Of a stretch of 64,000 nucleotides of DNA, positions 17,188-25,004 are shown piece by piece. Below the pieces are notes generated by a model. That model did no database searches and had not been told where the DNA came from. It saw only the letters and a list, made by a program, of their open reading frames with translations. The first letter of the stretch is position 1; the number at the start of each line of letters is the position of its first letter. A program made the translations under genes and the position numbers. This DNA comes from Zeimonas sp050187175 (GTDB lineage Bacteria; Pseudomonadota; Gammaproteobacteria; Burkholderiales; Burkholderiaceae_E): assembly GCA_050187175.1 (NCBI GenBank), contig JBFWXS010000020.1, positions 1 to 64,000 on the forward strand, in the 5' to 3' direction.

Positions 17188-17290
17188 GCCTGCCGTTTTC
17201 CGGGGGCCTGCTGTCTTCCAGCAGGCTTGCCGCTTCGTGCGGGCGCGCTTGCCTCGGCAGGCCTGCTGCCCACGGCAGGCGCGCTCCCGT
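17187..17290. repeat. 18-bp degenerate tandem repeat after a stop codon
   Basis: About six 18-bp units starting at the last base of the kinase stop codon (17187, 17205, 17223, 17241, 17259, 17277) share a (G/A)GGCnTGC core and are strongly decayed. Complementary GCCTGC/GCAGGC copies also make hairpins. It occupies most of the spacer before gltX. Confidence 0.65.
17205..17227 (+). terminator. hairpin, possible terminator of the cheR-kinase unit
   Basis: A perfect 8-bp stem GCCTGCTG/CAGCAGGC with loop TCTTC lies 18 bp after the kinase stop codon. There is no T tract, so it may stop or stabilise transcripts only weakly. It is formed by the local repeat units. Confidence 0.45.
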
Positions 17291-17327
17291 AAAATGGCCG
17301 GTTTCCGTCAGCACGCTCCGGCCCCTC

Positions 17328-18722
17328 ATGGTTCGCACCCGCTTCGCCCCCAGCCCGACCGGCTTTCTGCACATCGGCGGCGCCCGCACCGCGCTGTTCG
17401 CGTGGGCCTTCGCCCGTCACCACGGTGGCACCTTCATCCTGCGCATCGAGGACACGGATGTCGAGCGCTCGACGCCGGCGGCGGTGCAGGCGATCCTCGA
17501 CGGCATGCAGTGGCTGGACCTGCGGCACGACGAAGGCCCGTTCTACCAGATGCAGCGCATGCCGCGCTATCGCGAGGTGATCGCGCAGATGCTGGCGGCC
17601 GGCACCGCTTACCACTGCTGGTGCTCGAAGGAAGAGCTGGACGCGATGCGCGCCGAGCAGGAGGCGCGTGGCCTGAAGCCGCGCTACGACGGCCGCTGGC
17701 GGCCCGAGTCGGGGCGCGTGCTGCCCGCACCGCCGGCCGGCGTGCAGCCGGTGGTCCGCTTCCGCAATCCGACCGGCGGCGCCACCGCCTGGAACGACAT
17801 CGTCAAGGGGACTATTTCGTTCGACAACGGCGAGCTCGACGATCTGATCATCGCGCGCTCGGACGGAACGCCGACCTACAACTTCTGCGTCGTCGTGGAC
17901 GACTGGGACATGCGCATCACGCATGTGCTGCGCGGCGACGATCACGTGAACAATACGCCGCGGCAGATCAACATCCTGCGCGCGCTCGGCGCACCGGTGC
18001 CGGAGTACGGCCATCTGCCCATGATCCACGGCCCCGACGGCCAGAAGCTGTCGAAGCGGCATGGCGCGGTCTCGGTGATGCAGTACGACGACGACGGCTA
18101 TCTGCCGGAGGCCGTCGTCAACTATCTGGCGCGGCTCGGCTGGAGCCACGGCGACGAGGAGCTGTTCTCGCGCGAGCAGCTGGTCGCGTGGTTCGACGGG
18201 CAGCACATCAGCCGTTCGCCGTCGCGCTTCGACTTCGACAAGCTGAAGTGGCTGAACAACCATTATCTGAAGCAGCTCGACGACGCGGAGCTGGCGCGCC
18301 GCGTGCTGCCGCGGCTGGCCGCGCGCGGCCACGCGCCGAAGCCGGGTGACGCCGATCCCGCGCAGGCCTGCGCGCTGCTGAAGGACCGCGCAGGCACGCT
18401 GAACGAGCTGGCCGACGAGCTGGCGATGTTCTACGCGCAGCCGTCCATCAGCGAGACCGACCGCGCCAAGCATCTGGACGGCGCGCCGGCCGCGCTCGCG
18501 CCGGCGCTGGCCGACTTGGCCGGGCAGCTTGCCGACGCGCCGTGGACCCGCGAGGCGATCGCCGCTGCGATGAAGGAGACGCTGGCGCGCCACGGCCTGA
18601 AGATGCCGCAGCTGGCGATCCCGGTGCGGCTCAAGGTGTTCGGCGTGGCGCAGACGCCGTCGGTCGACGCGATGCTTGCCGCGATGCCGCGGCAGACGGT
18701 GGTCGAACGCCTGCGCGGCTGA
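17328..18722 (+). CDS. gltX: glutamyl-tRNA synthetase
   Basis: The 464-residue class I aminoacyl-tRNA synthetase charges tRNA-Glu. The start MVRTRFAPSPTGFLHIGGAR contains the HIGH-type motif HIGG, and the KMSKS-type motif is KLSKRHG in GPDGQKLSKRHGA. Length and C-terminal anticodon-binding region fit bacterial GltX. The frame stays open upstream through the kinase gene, but the start is fixed by the conserved N-terminus. A TAAAAT box at 17290-17295 could be its -10 element. A strong hairpin follows directly after the stop. Confidence 0.97.
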   Translation: MVRTRFAPSPTGFLHIGGARTALFAWAFARHHGGTFILRIEDTDVERSTPAAVQAILDGMQWLDLRHDEGPFYQMQRMPRYREVIAQMLAAGTAYHCWCSKEELDAMRAEQEARGLKPRYDGRWRPESGRVLPAPPAGVQPVVRFRNPTGGATAWNDIVKGTISFDNGELDDLIIARSDGTPTYNFCVVVDDWDMRITHVLRGDDHVNNTPRQINILRALGAPVPEYGHLPMIHGPDGQKLSKRHGAVSVMQYDDDGYLPEAVVNYLARLGWSHGDEELFSREQLVAWFDGQHISRSPSRFDFDKLKWLNNHYLKQLDDAELARRVLPRLAARGHAPKPGDADPAQACALLKDRAGTLNELADELAMFYAQPSISETDRAKHLDGAPAALAPALADLAGQLADAPWTREAIAAAMKETLARHGLKMPQLAIPVRLKVFGVAQTPSVDAMLAAMPRQTVVERLRG

Positions 18723-18753
18723 GGGGCGCCGCGGACGCTCTCCGCGGCGCCCC
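18723..18753 (+). terminator. terminator-like hairpin after gltX
   Basis: A perfect 13-bp GC stem GGGGCGCCGCGGA/TCCGCGGCGCCCC with loop CGCTC begins on the base after the gltX stop codon. There is no following T run, so this may act with Rho or protect the 3' end. Confidence 0.65.
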
Positions 18754-18971
18754 TGCAGGATGCTTTCCGCGCAGGCTCCTGTTGTCGAGTCTTTTGACAT
18801 TCGCGGTTCCGCCGTCCCGACCACGGCGCGCTTTTCCTGTCGAATCAATCGTTTGATGCAGCCGGAACGGGACTTGCTTGAAGGCTGGGGCTCGGCGAAG
18901 GCAGCGCCGCCGTCGCGGGCATTCGACGCAGCGGTCCCGGCCGCTGCGGCCGGTCGCGACCAGGAGGGCGG

Positions 18972-19193
18972 ATGGAGCGGATCACCAAGATCTTCAGGCA
19001 TCACGGGGCCCAGGCGGTGCGCTTGCCGCGCGAGCTGGAATTCGCCGTCGACCGCGTCTACGTGCGGCGCGAAGGCGAGAACCTGATCCTGTCGCCGCGT
19101 CCGCTGCGCTGGGACGAGCGGCAGTTCGGCACGGAGGCGGCGGAGCTCGAACCCGAGCCGGCGCATCGGCAGCCGGTGGCGGGCAGCGCCTGA
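18972..19193 (+). CDS. VapB-like antitoxin (AbrB/MazE-type fold) without a partner toxin
   Basis: The 73-residue protein matches the VapB N-terminal swapped-hairpin domain: TKIFRHHGAQAVRLPRELEF, then VDRVYVRREGENLILSPRP. A good Shine-Dalgarno sequence (AGGAGGGC) precedes the ATG. VapB proteins bind DNA and neutralise a PIN-domain VapC RNase encoded directly downstream. Here the next 130 bp contain no PIN-domain frame, only degenerate 16-bp repeats and then aroC. It may be a remnant, may serve an unlinked toxin, or may be a stand-alone regulator. Its C-terminal 20 residues (EPEPAHRQPVAG) are not typical of VapB. Confidence 0.75.
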   Translation: MERITKIFRHHGAQAVRLPRELEFAVDRVYVRREGENLILSPRPLRWDERQFGTEAAELEPEPAHRQPVAGSA

Positions 19194-19323
19194 GCGGCGA
19201 TTCGTCCGGGGCGCGAGCCGCCCGGAGCGCGAGCTGCGTGCGGCACGAATCATCCGCGGCACGAACCGCCGCCGCCGAGCTTGGCTAGAATCGAGGGATC
19301 TGTCCGTCTCGGATCCTGGCCCC

Positions 19324-20433
19324 ATGTCCGGCAATTCTCTCGGTCGTCTGTTCTGCGTCACCACCTTCGGCGAATCCCACGGGCCCGCCATAGGCTGCAC
19401 CATCGACGGCTGTCCTCCCGGCCTGCCGCTGGCGGAAGCGGACATCCAGGCCGACCTCGACCGGCGCCGGCCCGGCACCTCGCGCCACGTCACGCAGCGG
19501 CAGGAGCCTGATCGCGTCGAGATCCTGTCCGGCGTCCACGAGGGCGTGACCACCGGCACGCCGATCGGCCTGCTGATCCGCAACCAGGACGCGCGCAGTA
19601 AGGACTATTCGAGCATCGCCCGCACTTTCCGCCCCGGCCACGCCGACTACACGTACTGGCACAAGTACGGCGTGCGCGATCCGCGCGGCGGGGGCCGTTC
19701 GTCGGCGCGGCTGACGGCGCCGGTGGTCGCTGCCGGCGCGGTGGCGCGCAAGTGGCTGGCAGCCCGCTATGGCACCGCGATCCGCGCTTGCATGACGCAG
19801 CTCGGCGAAATCCCCATACCGATCAACGACTGGAGCCACGTTGCCGCGAACCCGTTCTTCGCGGCCGACGCGGCGGTGGTCGCGCAGCTCGAGGACTACA
19901 TGGACCAGCTGCGCAAGGCCGGCGACTCGTGCGGCGCGCGGATCCGCGTCGAGGCGCACGGCGTGCCCGTGGGGCTCGGCGAGCCGCTGTACGACAAGCT
20001 GGACGCCGATATCGCGCACGCGATGATGGGGCTGAACGCGGTCAAGGCCGTGGCCATCGGCGACGGCTTCGACTGCGTTGCGCACAAGGGCAGCGAGCAC
20101 GGCGACGAGCTCACGCCCGCCGGCTTCGCCAGCAATCACGATGGCGGCGTCCTCGGCGGCATCTCCACCGGCCAGCCCATCGTCGTCGATCTGGCGATCA
20201 AGCCGACGTCGAGCATCCGCACGCCGCGCCGCTCGATCGACATCGACGGCGCGCCGACCGTGGTCGAGACGCTGGGACGTCACGACCCCTGCGTCGGCAT
20301 TCGCGCGGCGCCGATCGCCGAAGCCCTGCTGGCGCTGGTGCTGATCGACCATGCGCTGCGCGACCGCGCCCAGAATGCCGAGGTCAGCGTCGCCACGCCG
20401 CGCATCGCGGGGCCGGCGTCGCGAGGCCGTTGA
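19324..20433 (+). CDS. aroC: chorismate synthase
   Basis: The 369-residue enzyme converts 5-enolpyruvylshikimate-3-phosphate to chorismate using reduced FMN, the last common step to aromatic amino acids and folate. The start MSGNSLGRLFCVTTFGESHG, the segment RPGHADYTYW and the FMN-binding loop DPRGGGRSSAR are typical, as is the C-terminal RPHDPCVGIRAAPI-like segment (GRHDPCVGIRAAPIAE). Length is normal. It supplies chorismate for the trp genes about 10 kb downstream. A TAGAAT box lies about 33 bp upstream (19286-19291). Confidence 0.97.
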   Translation: MSGNSLGRLFCVTTFGESHGPAIGCTIDGCPPGLPLAEADIQADLDRRRPGTSRHVTQRQEPDRVEILSGVHEGVTTGTPIGLLIRNQDARSKDYSSIARTFRPGHADYTYWHKYGVRDPRGGGRSSARLTAPVVAAGAVARKWLAARYGTAIRACMTQLGEIPIPINDWSHVAANPFFAADAAVVAQLEDYMDQLRKAGDSCGARIRVEAHGVPVGLGEPLYDKLDADIAHAMMGLNAVKAVAIGDGFDCVAHKGSEHGDELTPAGFASNHDGGVLGGISTGQPIVVDLAIKPTSSIRTPRRSIDIDGAPTVVETLGRHDPCVGIRAAPIAEALLALVLIDHALRDRAQNAEVSVATPRIAGPASRGR

Positions 20434-20504
20434 GCGAGCTGCTGCCCGGTTCGCGCCCCACGCGCCCCCAGGGCGCCGCCCTCAGGAGACCAGGAGACCG
20501 CTTC

Positions 20505-21539
20505 ATGCCCGAACACGCCGACATCCTTGCGTCGCCCGCCGTTTCCGTCGTACCCGTTTCCGTCGTACCCCTTTCCGCCGTACCCCTTTCCGCCGTACCC
20601 CTTTCCGCCGTGTCCGCTTCCGCCGTGTCCGCTTCCGCGGCGCGTGCGGCGGCTTCCGCCGTGCTGCCTGCAGCCGCTTCCGCCGAGCCGCCCGCAGCGC
20701 GCGCCGCGCGGCCATCGCGCCGGCGGCCGCTGACGGCGCTCGCGCTGGCGGCGTCCGTCGGCCTGCTGGCAGCCTGCCAGTCGGTGCAGACGACGGCGCC
20801 GGGCGCGGTCGGCATCGAGCGTTCGCAGCGGATGTCGTCGCTGGTGTCGGAAGACGATCTGCGCAAGGAGGCCGACCTCGCCTACCGCGAGGTGCTAAAC
20901 AAGGAGCGCCAGAAGGGCGCCGTCAATGCCGATGCCGCGATGACGCAGCGCGTGCGAGCTATCTCGAACCGGCTGATCCCGGTCACTTCTGCGTTCCGCC
21001 CGGATGCCGCCAAGTGGGCCTGGGAGGTCAACGTGATCCGCTCCGACGAAGTCAACGCCTGGTGCATGCCGGGCGGCAAGATCGCCGTCTACACCGGGCT
21101 GATCACCAAGCTGAAGCTGACCGACGACGAGATCGCCGCCGTCATGGGCCACGAGATCGCTCATGCGCTGCGCGAGCATGCGCGCGAGCGCGCGTCGGAG
21201 GCGATCGGCGCCCAGGTGCTGATTACCGGCGCGGTGATCGCGACCGGCGGCAGCCAGGGCGCGGCCAATCTCGGCGACCTGTTCTACAAGGCCTTCTTCG
21301 GACTGCCGAACAGCCGCCTGCACGAGACCGAGGCCGACCGCATCGGCGTCGAGCTGGCGGCGCGCGCCGGCTACGATCCGCGCGCCGCGATCACGCTGTG
21401 GCAGAAGATGGCCAGCGCCGGCGGCAGCGGCGGACCTGAATTCCTGAGCACGCACCCGTCGGCCGCCACGCGGACGAAGGATCTGGAGGTCTACGCGGCC
21501 CGCGTGATGCCGCTGTACGAGCAGAGCCGGCGCCGCTGA
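20505..21539 (+). CDS. M48-family zinc metalloprotease, lipoprotein with unusual N-terminal extension
   Basis: The 344-residue product contains an M48 peptidase domain with zinc motif HEIAH and the downstream glutamate in LHETEADRIGVELAARAGYD. A lipobox LLAAC places the lipidated cysteine at C91, preceded by a normal signal sequence (SRRRPLTALALAASVG). Family members (LoiP/BepA-like) act in the periplasm on outer-membrane proteins. Oddly, about 70 residues precede the signal sequence, and half of them come from a 15-bp tandem repeat coding for VSVVP/LSAVP units. The ATG at 20505 has a good AGGAGA site; an internal GTG at 20661 would give a shorter, more usual precursor. Which start is used is open. 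Confidence 0.85.
   Translation: MPEHADILASPAVSVVPVSVVPLSAVPLSAVPLSAVSASAVSASAARAAASAVLPAAASAEPPAARAARPSRRRPLTALALAASVGLLAACQSVQTTAPGAVGIERSQRMSSLVSEDDLRKEADLAYREVLNKERQKGAVNADAAMTQRVRAISNRLIPVTSAFRPDAAKWAWEVNVIRSDEVNAWCMPGGKIAVYTGLITKLKLTDDEIAAVMGHEIAHALREHARERASEAIGAQVLITGAVIATGGSQGAANLGDLFYKAFFGLPNSRLHETEADRIGVELAARAGYDPRAAITLWQKMASAGGSGGPEFLSTHPSAATRTKDLEVYAARVMPLYEQSRRR
20541..20630. repeat. 15-bp in-frame tandem repeat in the M48 gene
   Basis: Six 15-bp units, with consensus CTTTCCGCCGTACCC and a few substitutions, lie in phase with the reading frame and encode V/L-S-V/A-V-P/S pentapeptides. The middle units are identical, which suggests recent slippage or duplication. Confidence 0.9.
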
Positions 21540-21715
21540 CGGTCCGCGCCGGCGCGGCCGCGACGCCGCACTTGTGCGACAGAACCGAGGCTGGCGGGTC
21601 GGATGTCGGCGCGCCGTCGCCCGCACCGGCGGACCGCCGCCGGGCGGCCGTCGTCGCCGTGCACCGCTGCGTGGCATAATCTTTGGGTTCCGGAACACTC
21701 CAAGCTCTCGCGACC

Positions 21716-23125
21716 ATGTCCCTCGCGCCGCGCACACTCTACGACAAGCTGTGGGATGCCCACGTCGTCCGCCAGGAAGACGACGGCACCGCGCTGATCT
21801 ACATCGACCGCCACCTGCTGCACGAGGTGACGAGCCCGCAGGCGTTCGAAGGCCTGAAGATGGCGGGCCGCAAGCCGTGGCGGCTGGAAACCAATCTGGC
21901 CGTGGTCGACCACAACGTGCCGACCACCGACCGGTCGAGCGGCATCGACGACCCGACCTCGCGGCTGCAGGTCGAGACGCTGGACGCCAATGCGCGCGAG
22001 CTGAAGCTGACGTACTTCGACATCAATGACCGACGTCAGGGCATCGTGCACGTCATCGGCCCGGAGCAGGGCGCGACGTTGCCCGGCATGACCGTGGTCT
22101 GCGGCGACTCGCATACCAGCACGCACGGCGCATTCGCCTGCCTGGCCTTCGGCATCGGCACCTCCGAGGTCGAGCACGCGCTGGCCACGCAGACGCTGGT
22201 CGCCAAGAAGATGAAGAACATGCTGGTCCGCGTCGAGGGCACGCTGCCCCGCGGGGTCACGGCCAAGGACATCATCCTGGCGGTGATCGGCCGCATCGGC
22301 ACCGCCGGCGGCACCGGCTACGCGATCGAGTTCGCCGGCCCGGCCATCGCCGCGCTGTCGATGGAAGGGCGCATGACGGTCTGCAACATGGCGATCGAGG
22401 CCGGCGCGCGCTCGGGCATGGTCGCCGTCGACGAGACCACGATCCGCTATCTGAAGGGCCGCCCGATGTCGCCGTCCGGCGCCGACTGGGACAAGGCGGT
22501 CGAGTACTGGCGCACGCTGCGCTCCGATCCCGGGGCGCGCTTCGATCTGGTCATCGACATCGATGCGTCGCAGCTCAGGCCGCAGGTGACGTGGGGCACG
22601 TCGCCCGAGATGGTCGTGTCGATCGAGGACACGGTGCCCGACCCCGACAAGGAAAAGGATCCGGTCAAGCGCGAGGGCATGGAGCGCGCGCTGCAGTACA
22701 TGGGACTGAAGCCGCGCATGCCGGTCACCGAGATCCGGATCGACAAGGTATTCATCGGTTCCTGTACCAATTCGCGGATCGAGGATCTGCGCGAGGCCGC
22801 GGCCGTCGTGCGCGGCCGGCGCCGCGCGTCGAACGTGAAGCTGGCGCTGGTCGTGCCCGGTTCCGGGCTGATCAAGGCGCAGGCCGAGGCCGAGGGGCTG
22901 GACCGCATCTTCCGCGACGCGGGCTTCGAGTGGCGCGAGGCCGGCTGTTCGATGTGCCTGGCGATGAACGCCGACCGGCTCGAGGCCGGCGAACGCTGCG
23001 CATCGACCAGCAACCGCAACTTCGAGGGCCGGCAGGGCGCCGGCGGCCGCACGCATCTGGTCAGTCCGGCGATGGCCGCGGCGGCCGGCGTGGCCGGGCA
23101 CTTCGTCGACGTGCGGCGTCTGTAA
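21716..23125 (+). CDS. leuC: 3-isopropylmalate dehydratase large subunit
   Basis: The 469-residue aconitase-family subunit isomerises 2- to 3-isopropylmalate in leucine synthesis, together with LeuD. The [4Fe-4S] cysteines are visible in GSCTNSRIEDL and AGCSMCLAMN, and HTSTHGAFACLAFGIGTSEV is typical. I choose the ATG at 21716 (MSLAPRTLYDKLWDAH), which matches the family N-terminus, over an in-frame ATG 33 bp upstream. It is followed after 33 bp by leuD. A CATAAT box at 21676-21681 may be part of its promoter. Confidence 0.96.
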   Translation: MSLAPRTLYDKLWDAHVVRQEDDGTALIYIDRHLLHEVTSPQAFEGLKMAGRKPWRLETNLAVVDHNVPTTDRSSGIDDPTSRLQVETLDANARELKLTYFDINDRRQGIVHVIGPEQGATLPGMTVVCGDSHTSTHGAFACLAFGIGTSEVEHALATQTLVAKKMKNMLVRVEGTLPRGVTAKDIILAVIGRIGTAGGTGYAIEFAGPAIAALSMEGRMTVCNMAIEAGARSGMVAVDETTIRYLKGRPMSPSGADWDKAVEYWRTLRSDPGARFDLVIDIDASQLRPQVTWGTSPEMVVSIEDTVPDPDKEKDPVKREGMERALQYMGLKPRMPVTEIRIDKVFIGSCTNSRIEDLREAAAVVRGRRRASNVKLALVVPGSGLIKAQAEAEGLDRIFRDAGFEWREAGCSMCLAMNADRLEAGERCASTSNRNFEGRQGAGGRTHLVSPAMAAAAGVAGHFVDVRRL

Positions 23126-23158
23126 CAGGCAGTACCAGAGCGATACGATAGGCAACCC

Positions 23159-23812
23159 ATGCGCAGCCTCACGGTTCACCGCGGACTCGTCGCCCCGCTT
23201 GATCGGGCCAACGTCGATACCGACGCGATCATCCCTAAGCAGTTTCTGAAGTCGATCAAGCGCACCGGCTTCGGCCCGAACCTGTTCGACGAATGGCGCT
23301 ACCTCGACCGGGGCGAGCCCGGCATGGACAATTCGCGCCGCCCGCTGAACCCGGACTTCCCGCTGAACCAGCCGCGCTATCGCGGCGCGTCCATCCTGCT
23401 GGCGCGCAAGAATTTCGGCTGCGGCTCGTCGCGCGAGCATGCGCCGTGGGCCCTGGACGACTACGGCTTTCGCGTCGTGGTGGCGCCGTCGTTCGCCGAC
23501 ATCTTCTTCAACAACTGCTTCAAGAACGGCCTGCTGCCGGTCCGGCTGACCGAGAGCGAAGTCGACTGGCTGTTCGACCAGGTCAACGCCTTCGTCGGCT
23601 TCGAGCTGGAGCTCGACCTGCCGAACCAGCAGCTGCGCACCGTCGACGGCGCGCGTGCGTTCGCGTTCGAAGTCGATCCGTTCCGCAAGGACTGTCTGAT
23701 CAACGGCCTCGACGAGATCGGCCTGACGCTGAAGCACGCCGACGAGATTCGCGAGTTCGAGACCAAGCGGCTGAAACAGCAGCCGTGGCTGGCGAAGACG
23801 CTGGCCGGCTGA
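23159..23812 (+). CDS. leuD: 3-isopropylmalate dehydratase small subunit
   Basis: The 217-residue swivel-domain subunit pairs with LeuC. The conserved start (LVAPLDRANVDTDAIIPKQF) and the substrate-binding loop FGCGSSREHAPWAL are present, and the length fits the long LeuD form. It lies between leuC and leuB, but a strong terminator-like hairpin separates it from leuB. Confidence 0.96.
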   Translation: MRSLTVHRGLVAPLDRANVDTDAIIPKQFLKSIKRTGFGPNLFDEWRYLDRGEPGMDNSRRPLNPDFPLNQPRYRGASILLARKNFGCGSSREHAPWALDDYGFRVVVAPSFADIFFNNCFKNGLLPVRLTESEVDWLFDQVNAFVGFELELDLPNQQLRTVDGARAFAFEVDPFRKDCLINGLDEIGLTLKHADEIREFETKRLKQQPWLAKTLAG

Positions 23813-23841
23813 GCGCACCAAGCTGGCAACGACGTTCGACG

Positions 23842-23880
23842 GGCCCGGCTTGGATGGCAAGCCGGGCCGTTTCGTTTGTG
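23842..23880 (+). terminator. intrinsic terminator-like hairpin between leuD and leuB
   Basis: A perfect 11-bp stem GGCCCGGCTTG/CAAGCCGGGCC with loop GATGG is followed by the T-rich GTTTCGTTT. It begins 30 bp after the leuD stop and ends 38 bp before leuB. Its form is that of a factor-independent terminator, so leuB may have its own promoter, or read-through may be controlled. Confidence 0.75.
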
Positions 23881-23917
23881 GCCGCCGATTTTTTCGACCT
23901 CTACTGAAGGACCATCG

Positions 23918-24982
23918 ATGAAGATTGCCGTGTTGCCCGGAGACGGGATCGGGCCTGAAATCACCGCCGAGGCGGTCAAGGTGCTGAAAGCGCTCGCCGG
24001 CGATGGCCTGCGCGCGGAACTCGAGTTCGCGCCGGTCGGCGGCGCCGGCTACGACGCTTCCGGCGATCCGCTGCCTGAGGCCACGCTGAAGCTGGCCGAG
24101 CAGGCCGACGCGATCCTGTTCGGCGCGGTCGGCGGTCCCAAGTACGACACGCTGCCGCGGCCCAAGCGGCCCGAGCAGGGGCTGCTGCGGCTGCGCAAGC
24201 ATTTCGACCTGTTCGCCAACCTGCGGCCGGCGATCGTCTATCCCGAGCTGGCGCATGCGTCGACGCTGAAGCCCGAGGTGGTGGCCGGGCTCGACCTGCT
24301 GATCCTGCGCGAGCTGACCGGCGACATCTACTTCGGCCAGCCGCGCGGCGTGCGTACCACCGAGGCCGGCGAGCGCGAAGGCTTCGACACCATGCGCTAC
24401 ACCGAAGGTGAGATCCGCCGCATCGCGAAGGTCGCGTTCGAGACGGCGCGCAAGCGGCAGCGCCGCGTCTGCTCGGTGGACAAGGCCAATGTGCTGGAGA
24501 CGACGCAGTTCTGGCGCGATGTGGTCACCGAAACGCATGAACAGTATCGCGACGTGGAGCTGACGCACATGTACGTCGACAATGCCGCGATGCAGCTGGT
24601 GCGCAACCCGAAGCAGTTCGACGTCATCGTCACCGGCAACATGTTCGGCGACATCCTGTCCGACGAGGCCTCGATGCTGACCGGCTCGATCGGCATGCTG
24701 CCGTCGGCCTCGATCAACGCGCGGCACTACGGCATGTACGAACCGATCCACGGTTCGGCGCCCGACATCGCCGGCAAGAACGTCGCCAACCCGCTCGCCA
24801 CCATTCTGTCGCTGGCCATGCTGCTGCGCCATTCGCTGAACCAGGAAGCGGCGGCGCAGCGCGTCGAAGGCGCGGTGCGCAAGGTGCTGGCGCAGGGCTT
24901 GCGCACGGCCGATATCGCCGAGGCGGGCAAGCGCACGGTCGGCACGCGGGAAATGGGCGACGCGGTGGTCGCGGCGCTATGA
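23918..24982 (+). CDS. leuB: 3-isopropylmalate dehydrogenase
   Basis: The 354-residue NAD-dependent enzyme oxidatively decarboxylates 3-isopropylmalate to 4-methyl-2-oxovalerate precursors of leucine. The start MKIAVLPGDGIGPEIT is diagnostic and is preferred to an upstream in-frame ATG. The arginines and tyrosine of the active site lie in LLRLRKHFDLFANLRP and ELTGDIYFG, and metal ligands in NMFGDILSDEAS. Length is normal. It lies downstream of the hairpin after leuD and 22 bp before asd. Confidence 0.96.
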   Translation: MKIAVLPGDGIGPEITAEAVKVLKALAGDGLRAELEFAPVGGAGYDASGDPLPEATLKLAEQADAILFGAVGGPKYDTLPRPKRPEQGLLRLRKHFDLFANLRPAIVYPELAHASTLKPEVVAGLDLLILRELTGDIYFGQPRGVRTTEAGEREGFDTMRYTEGEIRRIAKVAFETARKRQRRVCSVDKANVLETTQFWRDVVTETHEQYRDVELTHMYVDNAAMQLVRNPKQFDVIVTGNMFGDILSDEASMLTGSIGMLPSASINARHYGMYEPIHGSAPDIAGKNVANPLATILSLAMLLRHSLNQEAAAQRVEGAVRKVLAQGLRTADIAEAGKRTVGTREMGDAVVAAL

Positions 24983-25004
24983 ACGGTATCCGGGAGCAAG
25001 AATC

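Noticed and set aside
17055..19583. An 842-codon open frame on the minus strand
   Set aside because: It covers gltX, the antitoxin gene and the start of aroC in antisense; no motif supports it.
21491..24832. A 1113-codon open frame on the minus strand, the longest antisense frame seen
   Set aside because: It is a shadow of leuC, leuD and leuB, all with intact active-site motifs on the plus strand.
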